Assembly (NCBI GenBank): GCA_037131955.1
Contig: JBAXQC010000050.1
Span: forward strand, 1 to 20,517
From: CAIMMJ01 sp037131955
Lineage (GTDB): Bacteria > Bacteroidota > Bacteroidia > UBA4408
Direction of reading: 5' to 3'
DNA: 20,517 bases
The notes beneath the pieces are model-generated. The model was not told the origin of the DNA and ran no database searches. It worked only from the letters and a program-made list of their open reading frames with translations. The position numbers were made by a program, and so were the translations under genes. Of the stretch, positions 14,196 through 20,517 are shown one piece after another; the stretch's first letter is position 1, and every line of letters begins with the position of its first letter.

Positions 14196-15656
14196 ATGAT
14201 AAATAATACCATCAAAAACTTGAAAAGGAATAAAATTTTTACAGTTGTTCTTCTTGGATTAATTATTAGAATATTATTCTATTTTTTTGGAGCTGCATTA
14301 TACTATGGAAAGGAGAATTTTTTTAAAGGTGGCGATACAAATTGGTGGGTAGATAATATAGCAAATTTAATTAATTATGGTGTTTATACGGATGAACTAA
14401 ATACTGAATATGGCTATTTTACAAGACTTCCGGGTTATTCTTTTTTTATAGGAATTTTCTATTTAATCACTGGCAAAAATGTTTTTTTAGCATTTAAAAT
14501 CATAGCTTGGTGTCAGATAGTTTTAGACAGTTTTGCAATTTATTTGGTTTATAAAATTTCCATTTTTGCTTTCAAAAATGAGAAAACAGCAGTATTAAAT
14601 TCAATAATTTATGCCGTTTATCCTTTTGTTTTTGTTTGGAACGTTATTGTTTATGCAGAATCGTTAAGTGTATTTTTATTATTACTATCTATCTTTTTTC
14701 TTTTGAGAAAAGAAACTACAACTAATTATATACTATCAGGAATACTGCTTGGTATTGGCGTATTAACAAGGATTCAATTAATATTTTTGTTGCCCTTGGT
14801 TGTGTTTTCGTTAATTATTCATCTAAAGAAAACTAATGGACAATACCTTAATAAGCAAATCTTATGGTTTTGCATTGCAGCGGGTATGACTTATGGAACT
14901 TGGCCGGCAAGAAACTATTTATTTCATAACAAAATAATTTTTACTCAACATCTTGGTGATAAAAAGCATTGGGCACCAGATAGAATTTATTTTACTTCGT
15001 ATTTGTGGTCAGTGAAAACTGATATTGAACCACAGTTTTCTCAAGTGATGAAAAATATTCCTGTTGAGTTTCCTGAGGCATCATACAAAATAAAGGGAGA
15101 TTCAATAAAATTGCTAAAGGCTGTGGAGCTAATGAGAAATTGTGGAGAAGGGCTAAGCTATTTTAGAGAGTCTGAAAAAATTGCTGAAGGACATGTAGAA
15201 AAAGGCAAAGATTGCAACAACGAAATTGTTGAAATTTTTAAAGAATTAATCAATCATCAAAAAGAAAACAATAAGTTAAATTATTATTTATGGCTGCCAC
15301 TAAATAACTTAAAAAAAGCCATATTCAAATTTAGCTTAACTCAAACTAAAAAAGGAATTTCAAGCACTTTTATTAACCTACTTTTTTTATACAGAACATT
15401 TCTTATACTATCCGGAATTGCTGGTTTGTATATATTGAGCAGAAAAAAAGAATTAAAATATTCGCTATTACCTTTAATCACAATTGGCTATTCTTTGTCT
15501 TGGTATATTTTCCATTCGTTTTACTATAGAAATATGGAAATTAGATATTTGTTGCATTGCGATATTCTTTTACTTTTTCCTGCTTCATACTTATTCACCT
15601 ATTTATTAGAAAAATATACTGTCAAAAAACAGTTTAAACCCTTTCTGCATCATTAA
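14196..15656 (+). CDS. GT-C membrane glycosyltransferase (PMT_2/ArnT-like, GT39/GT83 type)
   Basis: Multi-spanning inner-membrane protein of 486 residues, expected to transfer a sugar from a polyprenyl-phosphate donor to an acceptor outside the cytoplasm. After a first membrane helix (about 14-35) the first periplasmic loop contains KGGDTNWW, with the acidic residue placed as in GT-C enzymes, and TRLPGYSFFIGIFY, a conserved pattern of this family. Roughly nine to ten hydrophobic segments follow, interrupted by a hydrophilic region (about 255-370) between the membrane bundle and the last helices. There is no TPR or other recognisable C-terminal domain. It is 16 bases after the GT2 gene, and the pair reads as donor synthase plus user. 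The acceptor (protein, lipid A or polysaccharide) is unknown. The last 23 bases overlap the 3' end of the convergent permease gene. Confidence 0.8.
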   Translation: MINNTIKNLKRNKIFTVVLLGLIIRILFYFFGAALYYGKENFFKGGDTNWWVDNIANLINYGVYTDELNTEYGYFTRLPGYSFFIGIFYLITGKNVFLAFKIIAWCQIVLDSFAIYLVYKISIFAFKNEKTAVLNSIIYAVYPFVFVWNVIVYAESLSVFLLLLSIFFLLRKETTTNYILSGILLGIGVLTRIQLIFLLPLVVFSLIIHLKKTNGQYLNKQILWFCIAAGMTYGTWPARNYLFHNKIIFTQHLGDKKHWAPDRIYFTSYLWSVKTDIEPQFSQVMKNIPVEFPEASYKIKGDSIKLLKAVELMRNCGEGLSYFRESEKIAEGHVEKGKDCNNEIVEIFKELINHQKENNKLNYYLWLPLNNLKKAIFKFSLTQTKKGISSTFINLLFLYRTFLILSGIAGLYILSRKKELKYSLLPLITIGYSLSWYIFHSFYYRNMEIRYLLHCDILLLFPASYLFTYLLEKYTVKKQFKPFLHH

Positions 15657-16662
15657 ATTTTTCTCTATAAATTTTTAGAAGAATCAAAAAATAAGAAAGG
15701 GTTAATGGGCCAAAAATTAATCCACTCACACCAAAAAATTTTAATCCAAAAATCACTCCTAAAATTGTTATTAATGGATGAACATCCGCAATTTTACTTT
15801 GAAAAACAAACCTAAAAATATTGTCGATTGTAGAAATAATTAATACCCCATAAATAACAATTGCAAATCCTTGCCAAACATTATTTTCCATAAATAGATA
15901 TAAACCGGCAGGGGCCCAAATTAATGCAGAACCAATAAATGGAATTATTGAAAAAACTCCCGCAATCATTCCCCAAAAAATAGGATCTGGTAAATCAAAA
16001 AAATAAAAACCTATACTGGCCACAATACCTTGAAGCGTTGCTAATACAGGAGAGCCCAAGGCATTTGAGTACACTTGAGTTTCTAATTCTTTTCCTAACA
16101 AACTTAAATTATCAGAATTAAAAGGCAAAAAAGAGCTTACTAAATTTTCGATATTTCCTGTATTCGATAAGAGGTAAAAAAGGATAAAATACATAATACC
16201 TAGGTTTCCTAAAACTACTAGTGTTTCTGAAACAAAGCCCGTAGCAAATCCGGTGGCTTCTACTTGAATTTTTTTTATGTTATCGTCTGTTACTAATTCA
16301 ATACCCGATAACTTTTTAAAATTTTGATTTATAAAATCAATAGTTTTTTCTAATGTTTCCCTATCAATAAATGTTGCCAGTTTATTGTAAAATAGTGTAC
16401 CTAAAAAATATATTGGAACCAAAACAATAATAAAACTAATAAAAATTACTATAACTGCAGCTAAACTTTTTTTAATATTTAATTTAGTGTTAAAAAATTC
16501 AACTAATGGTTTTCCTAAAACATAAAATATTATTGATCCTAAAAAAACATCTAAAAACATCCTTAACTGAAAAAGTATAAAACAACCAAAAATTACTAGG
16601 CTTAAAAATGCCAATGATTGAGGGTTAATGGATGGTGATAGTTTTTTAAGCATGTAAAACAA
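15634..16662 (-). CDS. AI-2E/PerM family membrane permease
   Basis: Member of the AI-2E transporter (PerM, formerly UPF0118) family, 342 residues. The family includes AI-2 exporters, Na+/H+ antiporters and many members without a known substrate, so no substrate is assigned. Visible features are paired N-terminal helices at about 15-55 (LAFLSLVIFGCFILF and VFLGSIIFYVLGKPLVEFF); a further helix (SLAAVIVIFISFIIVLVPIYF); an amphipathic middle part; and the conserved C-terminal helices including GMIAGVFSIIPFIGSALIWAP and LKFFGVSGLIFGPLTLSYF, the most typical stretch of the family. A second Met (codon at 16651-16653) is an alternative start only three residues in. It is convergent with and overlaps the GT-C gene by 23 bases, and divergent from the small membrane protein at 16703. 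Confidence 0.9.
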   Translation of the reverse strand: MFYMLKKLSPSINPQSLAFLSLVIFGCFILFQLRMFLDVFLGSIIFYVLGKPLVEFFNTKLNIKKSLAAVIVIFISFIIVLVPIYFLGTLFYNKLATFIDRETLEKTIDFINQNFKKLSGIELVTDDNIKKIQVEATGFATGFVSETLVVLGNLGIMYFILFYLLSNTGNIENLVSSFLPFNSDNLSLLGKELETQVYSNALGSPVLATLQGIVASIGFYFFDLPDPIFWGMIAGVFSIIPFIGSALIWAPAGLYLFMENNVWQGFAIVIYGVLIISTIDNIFRFVFQSKIADVHPLITILGVIFGLKFFGVSGLIFGPLTLSYFLILLKIYREKFNDAERV

Positions 16663-16702
16663 ATTATTGGTAAATTTACAAAATAGTATTAAGTATTCGT
16701 TT

Positions 16703-17044
16703 ATGGAAAAGAATCGAAATGCAATAGGAGATTTTACCGAGGAGTTAAAATCTTATGCTGAAATTAAATCTGAGGATTTAAAATTAGCTGCTATAGAAAA
16801 AACTGCTTTGTTGAGTGCATTTCTTAGTTCATCATTAATTGTATTTCTAATATTAAGTTTGTTTTTAGTTACAGGTTCATTGGCATTGTTCTTTTGGATT
16901 GGTAAATTAGTAAACAATTATGCTTTAGGGATGGGTATTGTTTGCTCATTTTTTTTTATGTTGCTTCTTGTTTATTTGGCATTTTTTAAAAAAAGTTTCA
17001 GAAAATATTTCGCCAACAAAATTGTTTCTGTGTTAGCTAATTAA
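16703..17044 (+). CDS. small two-helix membrane protein, putative holin-superfamily-III-like (Phage_holin_3_6)
   Basis: 113 residues from ATG 16703; an upstream in-frame TTG at 16667 would add 12 residues that do not look conserved. The N-terminal 35 or so residues form an acidic amphipathic helix (FTEELKSYAEIKSEDLKLAAIEK), followed by two transmembrane segments at about 40-65 and 75-98, and a basic end. This architecture matches the family named after actinophage holins but widespread in bacterial chromosomes, often in small cell-envelope stress operons. There is no phage context here, so the name should not be read as evidence of lysis. The next small gene begins two bases after its stop. 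Function is unknown. Confidence 0.7.
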   Translation: MEKNRNAIGDFTEELKSYAEIKSEDLKLAAIEKTALLSAFLSSSLIVFLILSLFLVTGSLALFFWIGKLVNNYALGMGIVCSFFFMLLLVYLAFFKKSFRKYFANKIVSVLAN

Positions 17045-17046
17045 TT

Positions 17047-17367
17047 ATGGAAAAAAGTCAAATAAATGATTTAGAATCTTTATTAGTTAGAAGAAAAGTT
17101 CTTGCTGAAGTTCTTCAGGAAAAAGAAAAATCACTTTCTTTAAAAGGTATCTACATCAAAGAAAATCTAATTCCAATACTTGTTAGCACATTCATTAAAA
17201 GAGAAACAAACGAGAATAATAAAGAATGGATAGATGATACTATTGCCGAATCTATAAATTTTGCTTTTACACTTGTAGATGATTCTACCAACATTAAAGA
17301 CAAGGTAATTGCCTTTGTAAAGAAGATTTTAGGAATAGTTGTTAGAGGATTTGTTTCTAAAAAATAA
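17047..17367 (+). CDS. conserved-looking small protein, function unknown
   Basis: 106 residues, ATG two bases after the preceding membrane-protein stop, so probably translated from the same message. The N-terminal half is a charged helix (NDLESLLVRRKVLAEVLQEKEKS). The middle and C-terminal parts are mixed hydrophobic and charged (IDDTIAESINFAFTLVDD, then a moderately hydrophobic basic helix near the end). There is no signal peptide and no definite transmembrane segment. I do not recognise a domain. The tight pairing suggests it acts with the two-helix membrane protein, for example as a soluble or peripheral partner. Confidence 0.65.
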   Translation: MEKSQINDLESLLVRRKVLAEVLQEKEKSLSLKGIYIKENLIPILVSTFIKRETNENNKEWIDDTIAESINFAFTLVDDSTNIKDKVIAFVKKILGIVVRGFVSKK

Positions 17368-17371
17368 AAAG

Positions 17372-17445
17372 TGGAGAATACCGGATTCGAACCGGTCGCC
17401 TCTTGCCTGCCAGGCAAGCGCTCTAGCCAAATGAGCTAATCCCCC
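17372..17445 (-). tRNA. tRNA-Ala (anticodon GGC)
   Basis: On the minus strand, 74 bases fold as a full cloverleaf. The acceptor stem is 7 bp with two G-U pairs and discriminator A; the D arm is GCTC/GAGC; the anticodon stem is CTTGC/GCAAG around the loop CTGGCAG, giving anticodon GGC (Ala, codons GCC/GCT). There is a 5-base variable loop and a T arm ACCGG/CCGGT with TTCGAAT. The 3' CCA is not encoded (C then T follow the discriminator base), so it is added after transcription. An AT-only T-rich tract follows immediately and may end transcription. Confidence 0.97.
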
Positions 17446-17540
17446 ATATTGTTTAAAGAACTGTTTATTTTAATGTGCAATTTTAAGTATTTTATTTGAT
17501 TAATAAATAATTTTAAAAAATTAATTAAGACATTTGTTTA

Positions 17541-17996
17541 ATGAAACAAAGCAACAACTTAAGTTTACTTTTTCTTAAACAACACATTGGTTCAAAAATG
17601 TCAAAAGGCCTTTCTCCATTTGGTAAATGGATAGATGGAAAACTGGTTGAGGCAGAAGAAGGTAATGTGAAAATAGAAATAGAAGTAAGAGAGGAAATGT
17701 GCAACCCAATTAGCAATATACACGGCGGTGCTATTGCAGGAATTATGGATGAAATTATGGGAATAGCAGTATTTAGTTTGGGCAGAGAAAATTTTTATTC
17801 AACTGTGAATTTGTCTATAAATTATTTTGCAACATGCAACGAAGGAGAAAAAATAATTGTATTATCTAAAATAATTAAGCCAGGAAAAAATATCATAAAT
17901 GTTGAGTGTGAAATTTGGGACGAACAAGAAAGTAAACTTTTGGCAAAAGGAAGCAGCAATTTATTTAAGTCTAGTAAAGAATTTAGTCAGCTTTAA
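17541..17996 (+). CDS. PaaI-family hotdog-fold thioesterase
   Basis: Probable acyl-CoA (or aryl-CoA) thioesterase, 151 residues, the usual single-hotdog length. The active-site signature is present: an Asn-containing loop (MCNPISNI) followed by HGGAIAGIMDE, with H61-G62-G63 and the candidate catalytic pair D70/E71 on the central helix. The strands TVNLSINYFATCNEGEKIIV and ECEIWDEQESKLLAKGSSNLF complete the fold as in PaaI/YdiI-like enzymes. It is cytoplasmic, with no signal peptide. The substrate cannot be read from sequence. The ribD gene starts 19 bases after its stop, so the two may share a transcript without an obvious functional link. Confidence 0.85.
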   Translation: MKQSNNLSLLFLKQHIGSKMSKGLSPFGKWIDGKLVEAEEGNVKIEIEVREEMCNPISNIHGGAIAGIMDEIMGIAVFSLGRENFYSTVNLSINYFATCNEGEKIIVLSKIIKPGKNIINVECEIWDEQESKLLAKGSSNLFKSSKEFSQL

Positions 17997-18015
17997 AAAA
18001 ATAATTTAACAATCA

Positions 18016-19053
18016 ATGCAATATAACCACGAAGTTTTTATGAAACGTTGCATTGAACTTGCTAAATTGGGAGAGGGAAATGTATCTCCCAACCCAATGG
18101 TTGGAGCTGTTTTAGTTTACAATAACAAAATTATTGGAGAAGGATTTCATAAAACATTTGGAGAAGCACATGCAGAAGTAAATGCAATTAATTCTGTATA
18201 CAATAAAGAATTAATTGCTGAAAGTATACTCTATGTTAATTTGGAGCCTTGCTCCCATTTTGGTAAAACTCCTCCGTGCACAACTATTGTTTTAGAAAAA
18301 AAAATAAAAAAAGTAGTAATAGGATGTAGAGATACTTTTTCACTTGTTAATGGCAAGGGGATTGAACAATTAAGAAACGCTGGAGTAAATGTTATTGAAG
18401 GAGTTTTGCAAGCAGAATGTGAGCAATTGAATAAAGTATTTTTTAATTTTCACAAAAAAAAAAGACCTTTTATTACTTTGAAATGGGCAGAGACAAAAGA
18501 TGGTTTTATTGGAAAAAATGGAATGCCAAATTTTAAAATAAGCAATGACCTCAGTAATATTTTATCTCATAAACTGCGTAGCAAAAACATGGCAATAGTT
18601 GTAGGAACAAATACTGCACTAATTGACAATCCTAAATTAAATACCAGAAAATGGTATGGAAAATCACCTACAAGAATTGTATTTGACTTTGATGGAAAAC
18701 TGAATTCAACATTAAATATGTTTTTAGGTGATGAAAATTATTTTGTTGTTACGTCTGAAAAAAATGAAAGTAATTTTCCTGAAAAAAACATTATCAGAAT
18801 TGCCAATACAAAAAACCCATTCCCAGAGTTAATGAGTTATTTATTTAAAGTGGGTATAAATTCTATTTTAGTTGAAGGTGGTGCTAAGCTCCTTCAATCA
18901 TTTATAGACATTGATTTATGGGACGAAGCAATTCAAATAAGAAGCGAGAATTTTATTGGCGATGGAATTAAAGCTCCGCTGTTAAATGGAAGAAAATATT
19001 TAATAAATAAGGTAGAAAGCGATACTCATTACTTTTATAAAAATATAAGTTAA
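18016..19053 (+). CDS. ribD: bifunctional riboflavin biosynthesis deaminase/reductase RibD
   Basis: Catalyses two successive steps of riboflavin synthesis: deamination of diaminohydroxyphosphoribosylaminopyrimidine, and NADPH-dependent reduction of the ribosyl group to ribityl. The N-terminal deaminase domain (about 1-145) has NPMVGAVLV, the zinc/catalytic AHAEVNA (H52, E54) and PCSHFGKTPPC (C79, C88). The C-terminal reductase domain (about 148-340) has PFITLKWAETKDGFIG, the segment IVVGTNTALIDNPKLNTR and VEGGAKLLQSFI near the end. The length of 345 is normal for the fused enzyme, and all key residues are present. No other rib gene is adjacent and I see no FMN riboswitch in the short upstream gap. 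It is convergent with the S4 gene, 17 bases away. Confidence 0.95.
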   Translation: MQYNHEVFMKRCIELAKLGEGNVSPNPMVGAVLVYNNKIIGEGFHKTFGEAHAEVNAINSVYNKELIAESILYVNLEPCSHFGKTPPCTTIVLEKKIKKVVIGCRDTFSLVNGKGIEQLRNAGVNVIEGVLQAECEQLNKVFFNFHKKKRPFITLKWAETKDGFIGKNGMPNFKISNDLSNILSHKLRSKNMAIVVGTNTALIDNPKLNTRKWYGKSPTRIVFDFDGKLNSTLNMFLGDENYFVVTSEKNESNFPEKNIIRIANTKNPFPELMSYLFKVGINSILVEGGAKLLQSFIDIDLWDEAIQIRSENFIGDGIKAPLLNGRKYLINKVESDTHYFYKNIS

Positions 19054-19070
19054 CACCTAAAATTAAATTT

Positions 19071-19283
19071 CTACTCTACCAAAATTAAGTGATCAAAAAT
19101 TTGAACTGAATCGCCTTTCAAAATTTTTTTTCTCATTTGAACTTCAACATCATTATTTAAAAACACCTTCCCTTCTCTTACCAATTGTTTTGCTTCGCCC
19201 CCATTTTCTGCAATTCCAGTGGCTTTAAGTAATTTAATAAGTTCAATGTAATCTTGGGTAATCTGAAATTTTATTTTATTCAT
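19071..19283 (-). CDS. small S4-domain RNA-binding protein (YaaA/YbcJ-like)
   Basis: 70 residues forming a single S4 domain: an N-terminal strand, then YIELIKLLKATGIAENGGEAKQLVREGKVFLNNDVEVQMRKK (given here as the span of about residues 12-54, with the typical G-E-A-K-x-L-V-R-E-G-x-V-x-x-N signature), then KGDSVQIFDHLILVE. Stand-alone S4 proteins of this size bind structured RNA; some act near the ribosome, and a precise role is not known. Its ATG overlaps the TGA stop of the upstream DUF3108 gene in an ATGA arrangement, so translation is probably coupled. A function in translation or RNA quality control is inference from the family. Confidence 0.88.
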   Translation of the reverse strand: MNKIKFQITQDYIELIKLLKATGIAENGGEAKQLVREGKVFLNNDVEVQMRKKILKGDSVQIFDHLILVE

Positions 19284-20128
19284 ATTTTTTTAATCAGAGA
19301 AGATAAAGGATATTTATTATTTTTTATTACTTGCACTTTTGCTTTTATTGAGCCAACTAAGATTGGAGTTTCTACCAACAATGGTATTCTATTTTTATCG
19401 TCACTTACCCAAACTATCATTTCGTCGCCAGCCTTAAAAATTGTTCCTGGAATTAGTGCTGGCTTAAATTTTATACAATTGTATTCTCCTAATTCTGTTT
19501 TTATAACTTCTTTTCCCAAATATTTAATGTATTGTTTTGGGTATAATTTATTGTCTAAATAAATACTGATTGGAATTTTATCATTCACTTTGTATAAGTT
19601 ATAATTAAGCCTACGTGCAGCATATATCATGGTAAGCACGTCAAAAGTGCAAGAAGAAATTTGTACAGTATCCTTTACCCAATTGTTACTATTTTTTTTT
19701 GTAAAAGAATATGCGAGATTTTTTTTATTGTTAAAATAATTCTCGCTGTAAATTTTTGTACTTCCTTCTTTTGTATCTCTAGTGTATTTTATTGGCCTAA
19801 AATCATTGGTATCTACATACGTTTCATAGGTGTCGTCAACTTTAAAAATCCAATTGTACGATGGAAATGTTTGCCCTTTTCCTTTGAATTTAAAACATGG
19901 ATTTTTTAAATAGTCTACAAATTCAACCGTAAAGGAAACAAAGGCTGCAGGAACCCATATTGGCCCTAAATTGTAATACACATTATATGAAACAACCTCT
20001 CCTGATTTAAAACAAGCTTGCTCTAAATTGCAATTGTTAGAAACTTCTGAGTTAATGGAAAAAGAAAAAAAACAGAAAGCAAGCGCAAAGAATAAAAAAA
20101 CGCAAAAACTCTTCTTAAAAAAAATCAT
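19280..20128 (-). CDS. exported DUF3108 domain protein
   Basis: 282 residues with an N-terminal signal sequence (about residues 1-24, KKSFCVFLFFALAFCFFSFS; no good lipobox because Phe precedes the Cys). The mature part matches the DUF3108 pattern: GEVVSYNVYYNLGPIWVPAAFVSFTVE near the start, then SYNWIFKVDDTYETYVDTNDFRP (about residues 90-112), TFDVLTMIYAARRLNY, and the end region FKAGDEMIVWVSDDKNRIPLLVE. Proteins of this family are periplasmic or outer-membrane-associated beta-rich proteins without an assigned biochemical role. Mature Cys residues CNLEQACF lie close to the N-terminus and might form a disulphide. It overlaps the S4 gene by four bases and is preceded by a 90-base AT-rich region without an obvious TAnnTTTG element. 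Confidence 0.85.
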   Translation of the reverse strand: MIFFKKSFCVFLFFALAFCFFSFSINSEVSNNCNLEQACFKSGEVVSYNVYYNLGPIWVPAAFVSFTVEFVDYLKNPCFKFKGKGQTFPSYNWIFKVDDTYETYVDTNDFRPIKYTRDTKEGSTKIYSENYFNNKKNLAYSFTKKNSNNWVKDTVQISSCTFDVLTMIYAARRLNYNLYKVNDKIPISIYLDNKLYPKQYIKYLGKEVIKTELGEYNCIKFKPALIPGTIFKAGDEMIVWVSDDKNRIPLLVETPILVGSIKAKVQVIKNNKYPLSSLIKKI

Positions 20129-20214
20129 GTTATAATTTTATTGTTATACATATCAAAATTCCTTTCTGTTAAAAATAACAATATATTTTGACTAGAGTTT
20201 TAAAAAGTTTCTAC

Positions 20215-20246
20215 AAAAAAAAATCTCTCCGACTGGAGAGATTTTT
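20215..20246 (-). terminator. intrinsic terminator of the histone-H1-like gene
   Basis: A perfect 12-base-pair stem (20219-20230 with 20235-20246) has a 4-base loop. On the minus strand the A-run at 20215-20223 becomes a T-run just after the stem. It lies 20 bases past the stop codon of the Lys/Ala-rich gene. The other arm ends in five T on the plus strand, so it might also work in reverse, but no plus-strand gene enters it. Confidence 0.85.
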
Positions 20247-20266
20247 CTAGAGTGAGTTTTCAAAAA

Positions 20267-20517
20267 TTACATTGAAGCACTATCTGATCCATTAGAAGAT
20301 CCTACTGCTTTTTTTGCTGCTGGTTTTTTTGCTGCTGGTTTTTTTGCCGCTGGTTTTTTTGCCGCTGGTTTTTTTGCTGCTGGTTTTTTTGCTGCTGGTT
20401 TTTTAGCCGCTGGTTTTTTAGCTGCTGGTTTCTTAGCTGCTGCCTTTGGAGCTGCTTTTTTTGCTACTGCTTTTTTAGGAGCTGCTGCTTTTTTTGCTAC
20501 TGCTTTTTTAGGAGCTG
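20267..20517 (-). CDS. C-terminal part of a histone-H1-like Lys/Ala/Pro-repeat protein (5' end outside window)
   Basis: On the minus strand the frame is open from the right edge to a TAA at 20269-20267. The 83 visible residues begin with APKKAVAKKAAAPKKAVAKK-type repeats, pass into about eight copies of AAKKP, and end AVGSSNGSDSASM. Such basic Lys/Ala/Pro tails are characteristic of bacterial histone-H1-like and nucleoid-binding proteins (Hc1/Hc2, AlgP type), where they bind DNA through charge. The N-terminal part that would decide the family is outside the window. The Ser/Asp-containing last ten residues are not basic, which is a slightly unusual end. A terminator follows. Confidence 0.8.
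   Translation of the reverse strand, partial: APKKAVAKKAAAPKKAVAKKAAPKAAAKKPAAKKPAAKKPAAKKPAAKKPAAKKPAAKKPAAKKPAAKKAVGSSNGSDSASM
20316..20435 (-). repeat. eight 15-bp tandem repeats encoding AAKKP
   Basis: Eight consecutive 15-base units from 20316 (GCTGCTGGTTTTTTT on the plus strand) differ at only one or two positions each (GCC for GCT; TTA or CTTA ends). Degenerate units of related sequence continue to the right edge (about 20436-20517). They are in frame and near-identical at DNA level, so copy number may vary by slippage. Confidence 0.92.

Noticed and set aside
15634..16662. AI-2E family name as evidence for quorum sensing
   Set aside because: Most members have unknown or unrelated substrates, and no luxS or lsr gene is in the window.
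16703..17044. Holin-like protein as a sign of prophage
   Set aside because: No other phage gene, integrase or attachment repeat is nearby, and the family is common in bacterial chromosomes.
19254..19909. Plus-strand open frames opposite the DUF3108 gene
   Set aside because: They mirror a signal-peptide-bearing conserved protein and have no features of their own.
20316..20517. Regular repeats as a CRISPR array
   Set aside because: Units are 15 bases without spacers and are in frame with a Lys/Ala/Pro protein.

Overview
The window is low-GC, densely packed DNA that reads as chromosomal sequence from a member of the phylum Bacteroidota. Four things support this: paralogous TPR / PD40-propeller / carboxypeptidase-regulatory-domain proteins of the PorE (type IX secretion) kind; a FadL/OmpP1-like barrel of the type common in this phylum; a short, archaeal-type prolyl-tRNA synthetase; and upstream regions carrying TAnnTTTG-type -7 elements instead of a sigma70 -10 box. 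I cannot fix the order or genus. Nothing indicates a prophage, plasmid or integrative element. No stretch longer than about 300 bases lacks a gene.

Layout. (1) 1-486: the 3' end of a K/E-rich coiled-coil protein, convergent with proS (527-2002, minus). (2) Divergent from proS, a Tyr/Trp/Asn/Gly-rich lipoprotein (2100-3716) is followed closely by an outer-membrane barrel (3749-5188). (3) 5284-6633: a 2-oxoacid dehydrogenase E2 acyltransferase. (4) 6743-12310: three tandem paralogous exported TPR-PD40 proteins. The first has a C-terminal OmpA-like domain; the other two have lysine-rich tails. A strong hairpin terminator separates the first from the second. (5) 12313-13122: a DnaQ-fold exonuclease that starts at TTG, two bases after the third paralogue. 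(6) 13223-15656: a GtrB-like GT2 glycosyltransferase and a GT-C (PMT_2/ArnT-like) membrane glycosyltransferase. These look like a donor-maker and donor-user pair. (7) 15634-16662, minus: an AI-2E/PerM family permease that overlaps the GT-C gene tail to tail. (8) 16703-17367: a two-gene holin-superfamily-like membrane protein operon. (9) 17372-17445, minus: tRNA-Ala(GGC). (10) 17541-19053: a PaaI-like thioesterase and ribD. (11) 20128-19071, minus: a DUF3108 exported protein coupled by an ATGA overlap to a small S4 RNA-binding protein. (12) 20267 to the right edge, minus: the 3' end of a histone-H1-like Lys/Ala/Pro repeat protein with its own terminator.

Much of the window concerns the cell envelope: lipoprotein plus barrel, the PorE-like trio, the polyprenyl-phosphate sugar pair, the permease and the DUF3108 protein. 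The rest is housekeeping (ProRS, E2, RibD, tRNA, exonuclease). The most interesting part is the PorE-like trio. Its OmpA-like domain appears to have lost the Asp and Arg used to hold peptidoglycan, and its two tail-swapped paralogues sit behind a terminator. The unclassified aromatic-rich lipoprotein paired with a barrel is the second candidate. I did not find a clearly new defence or mobile system.
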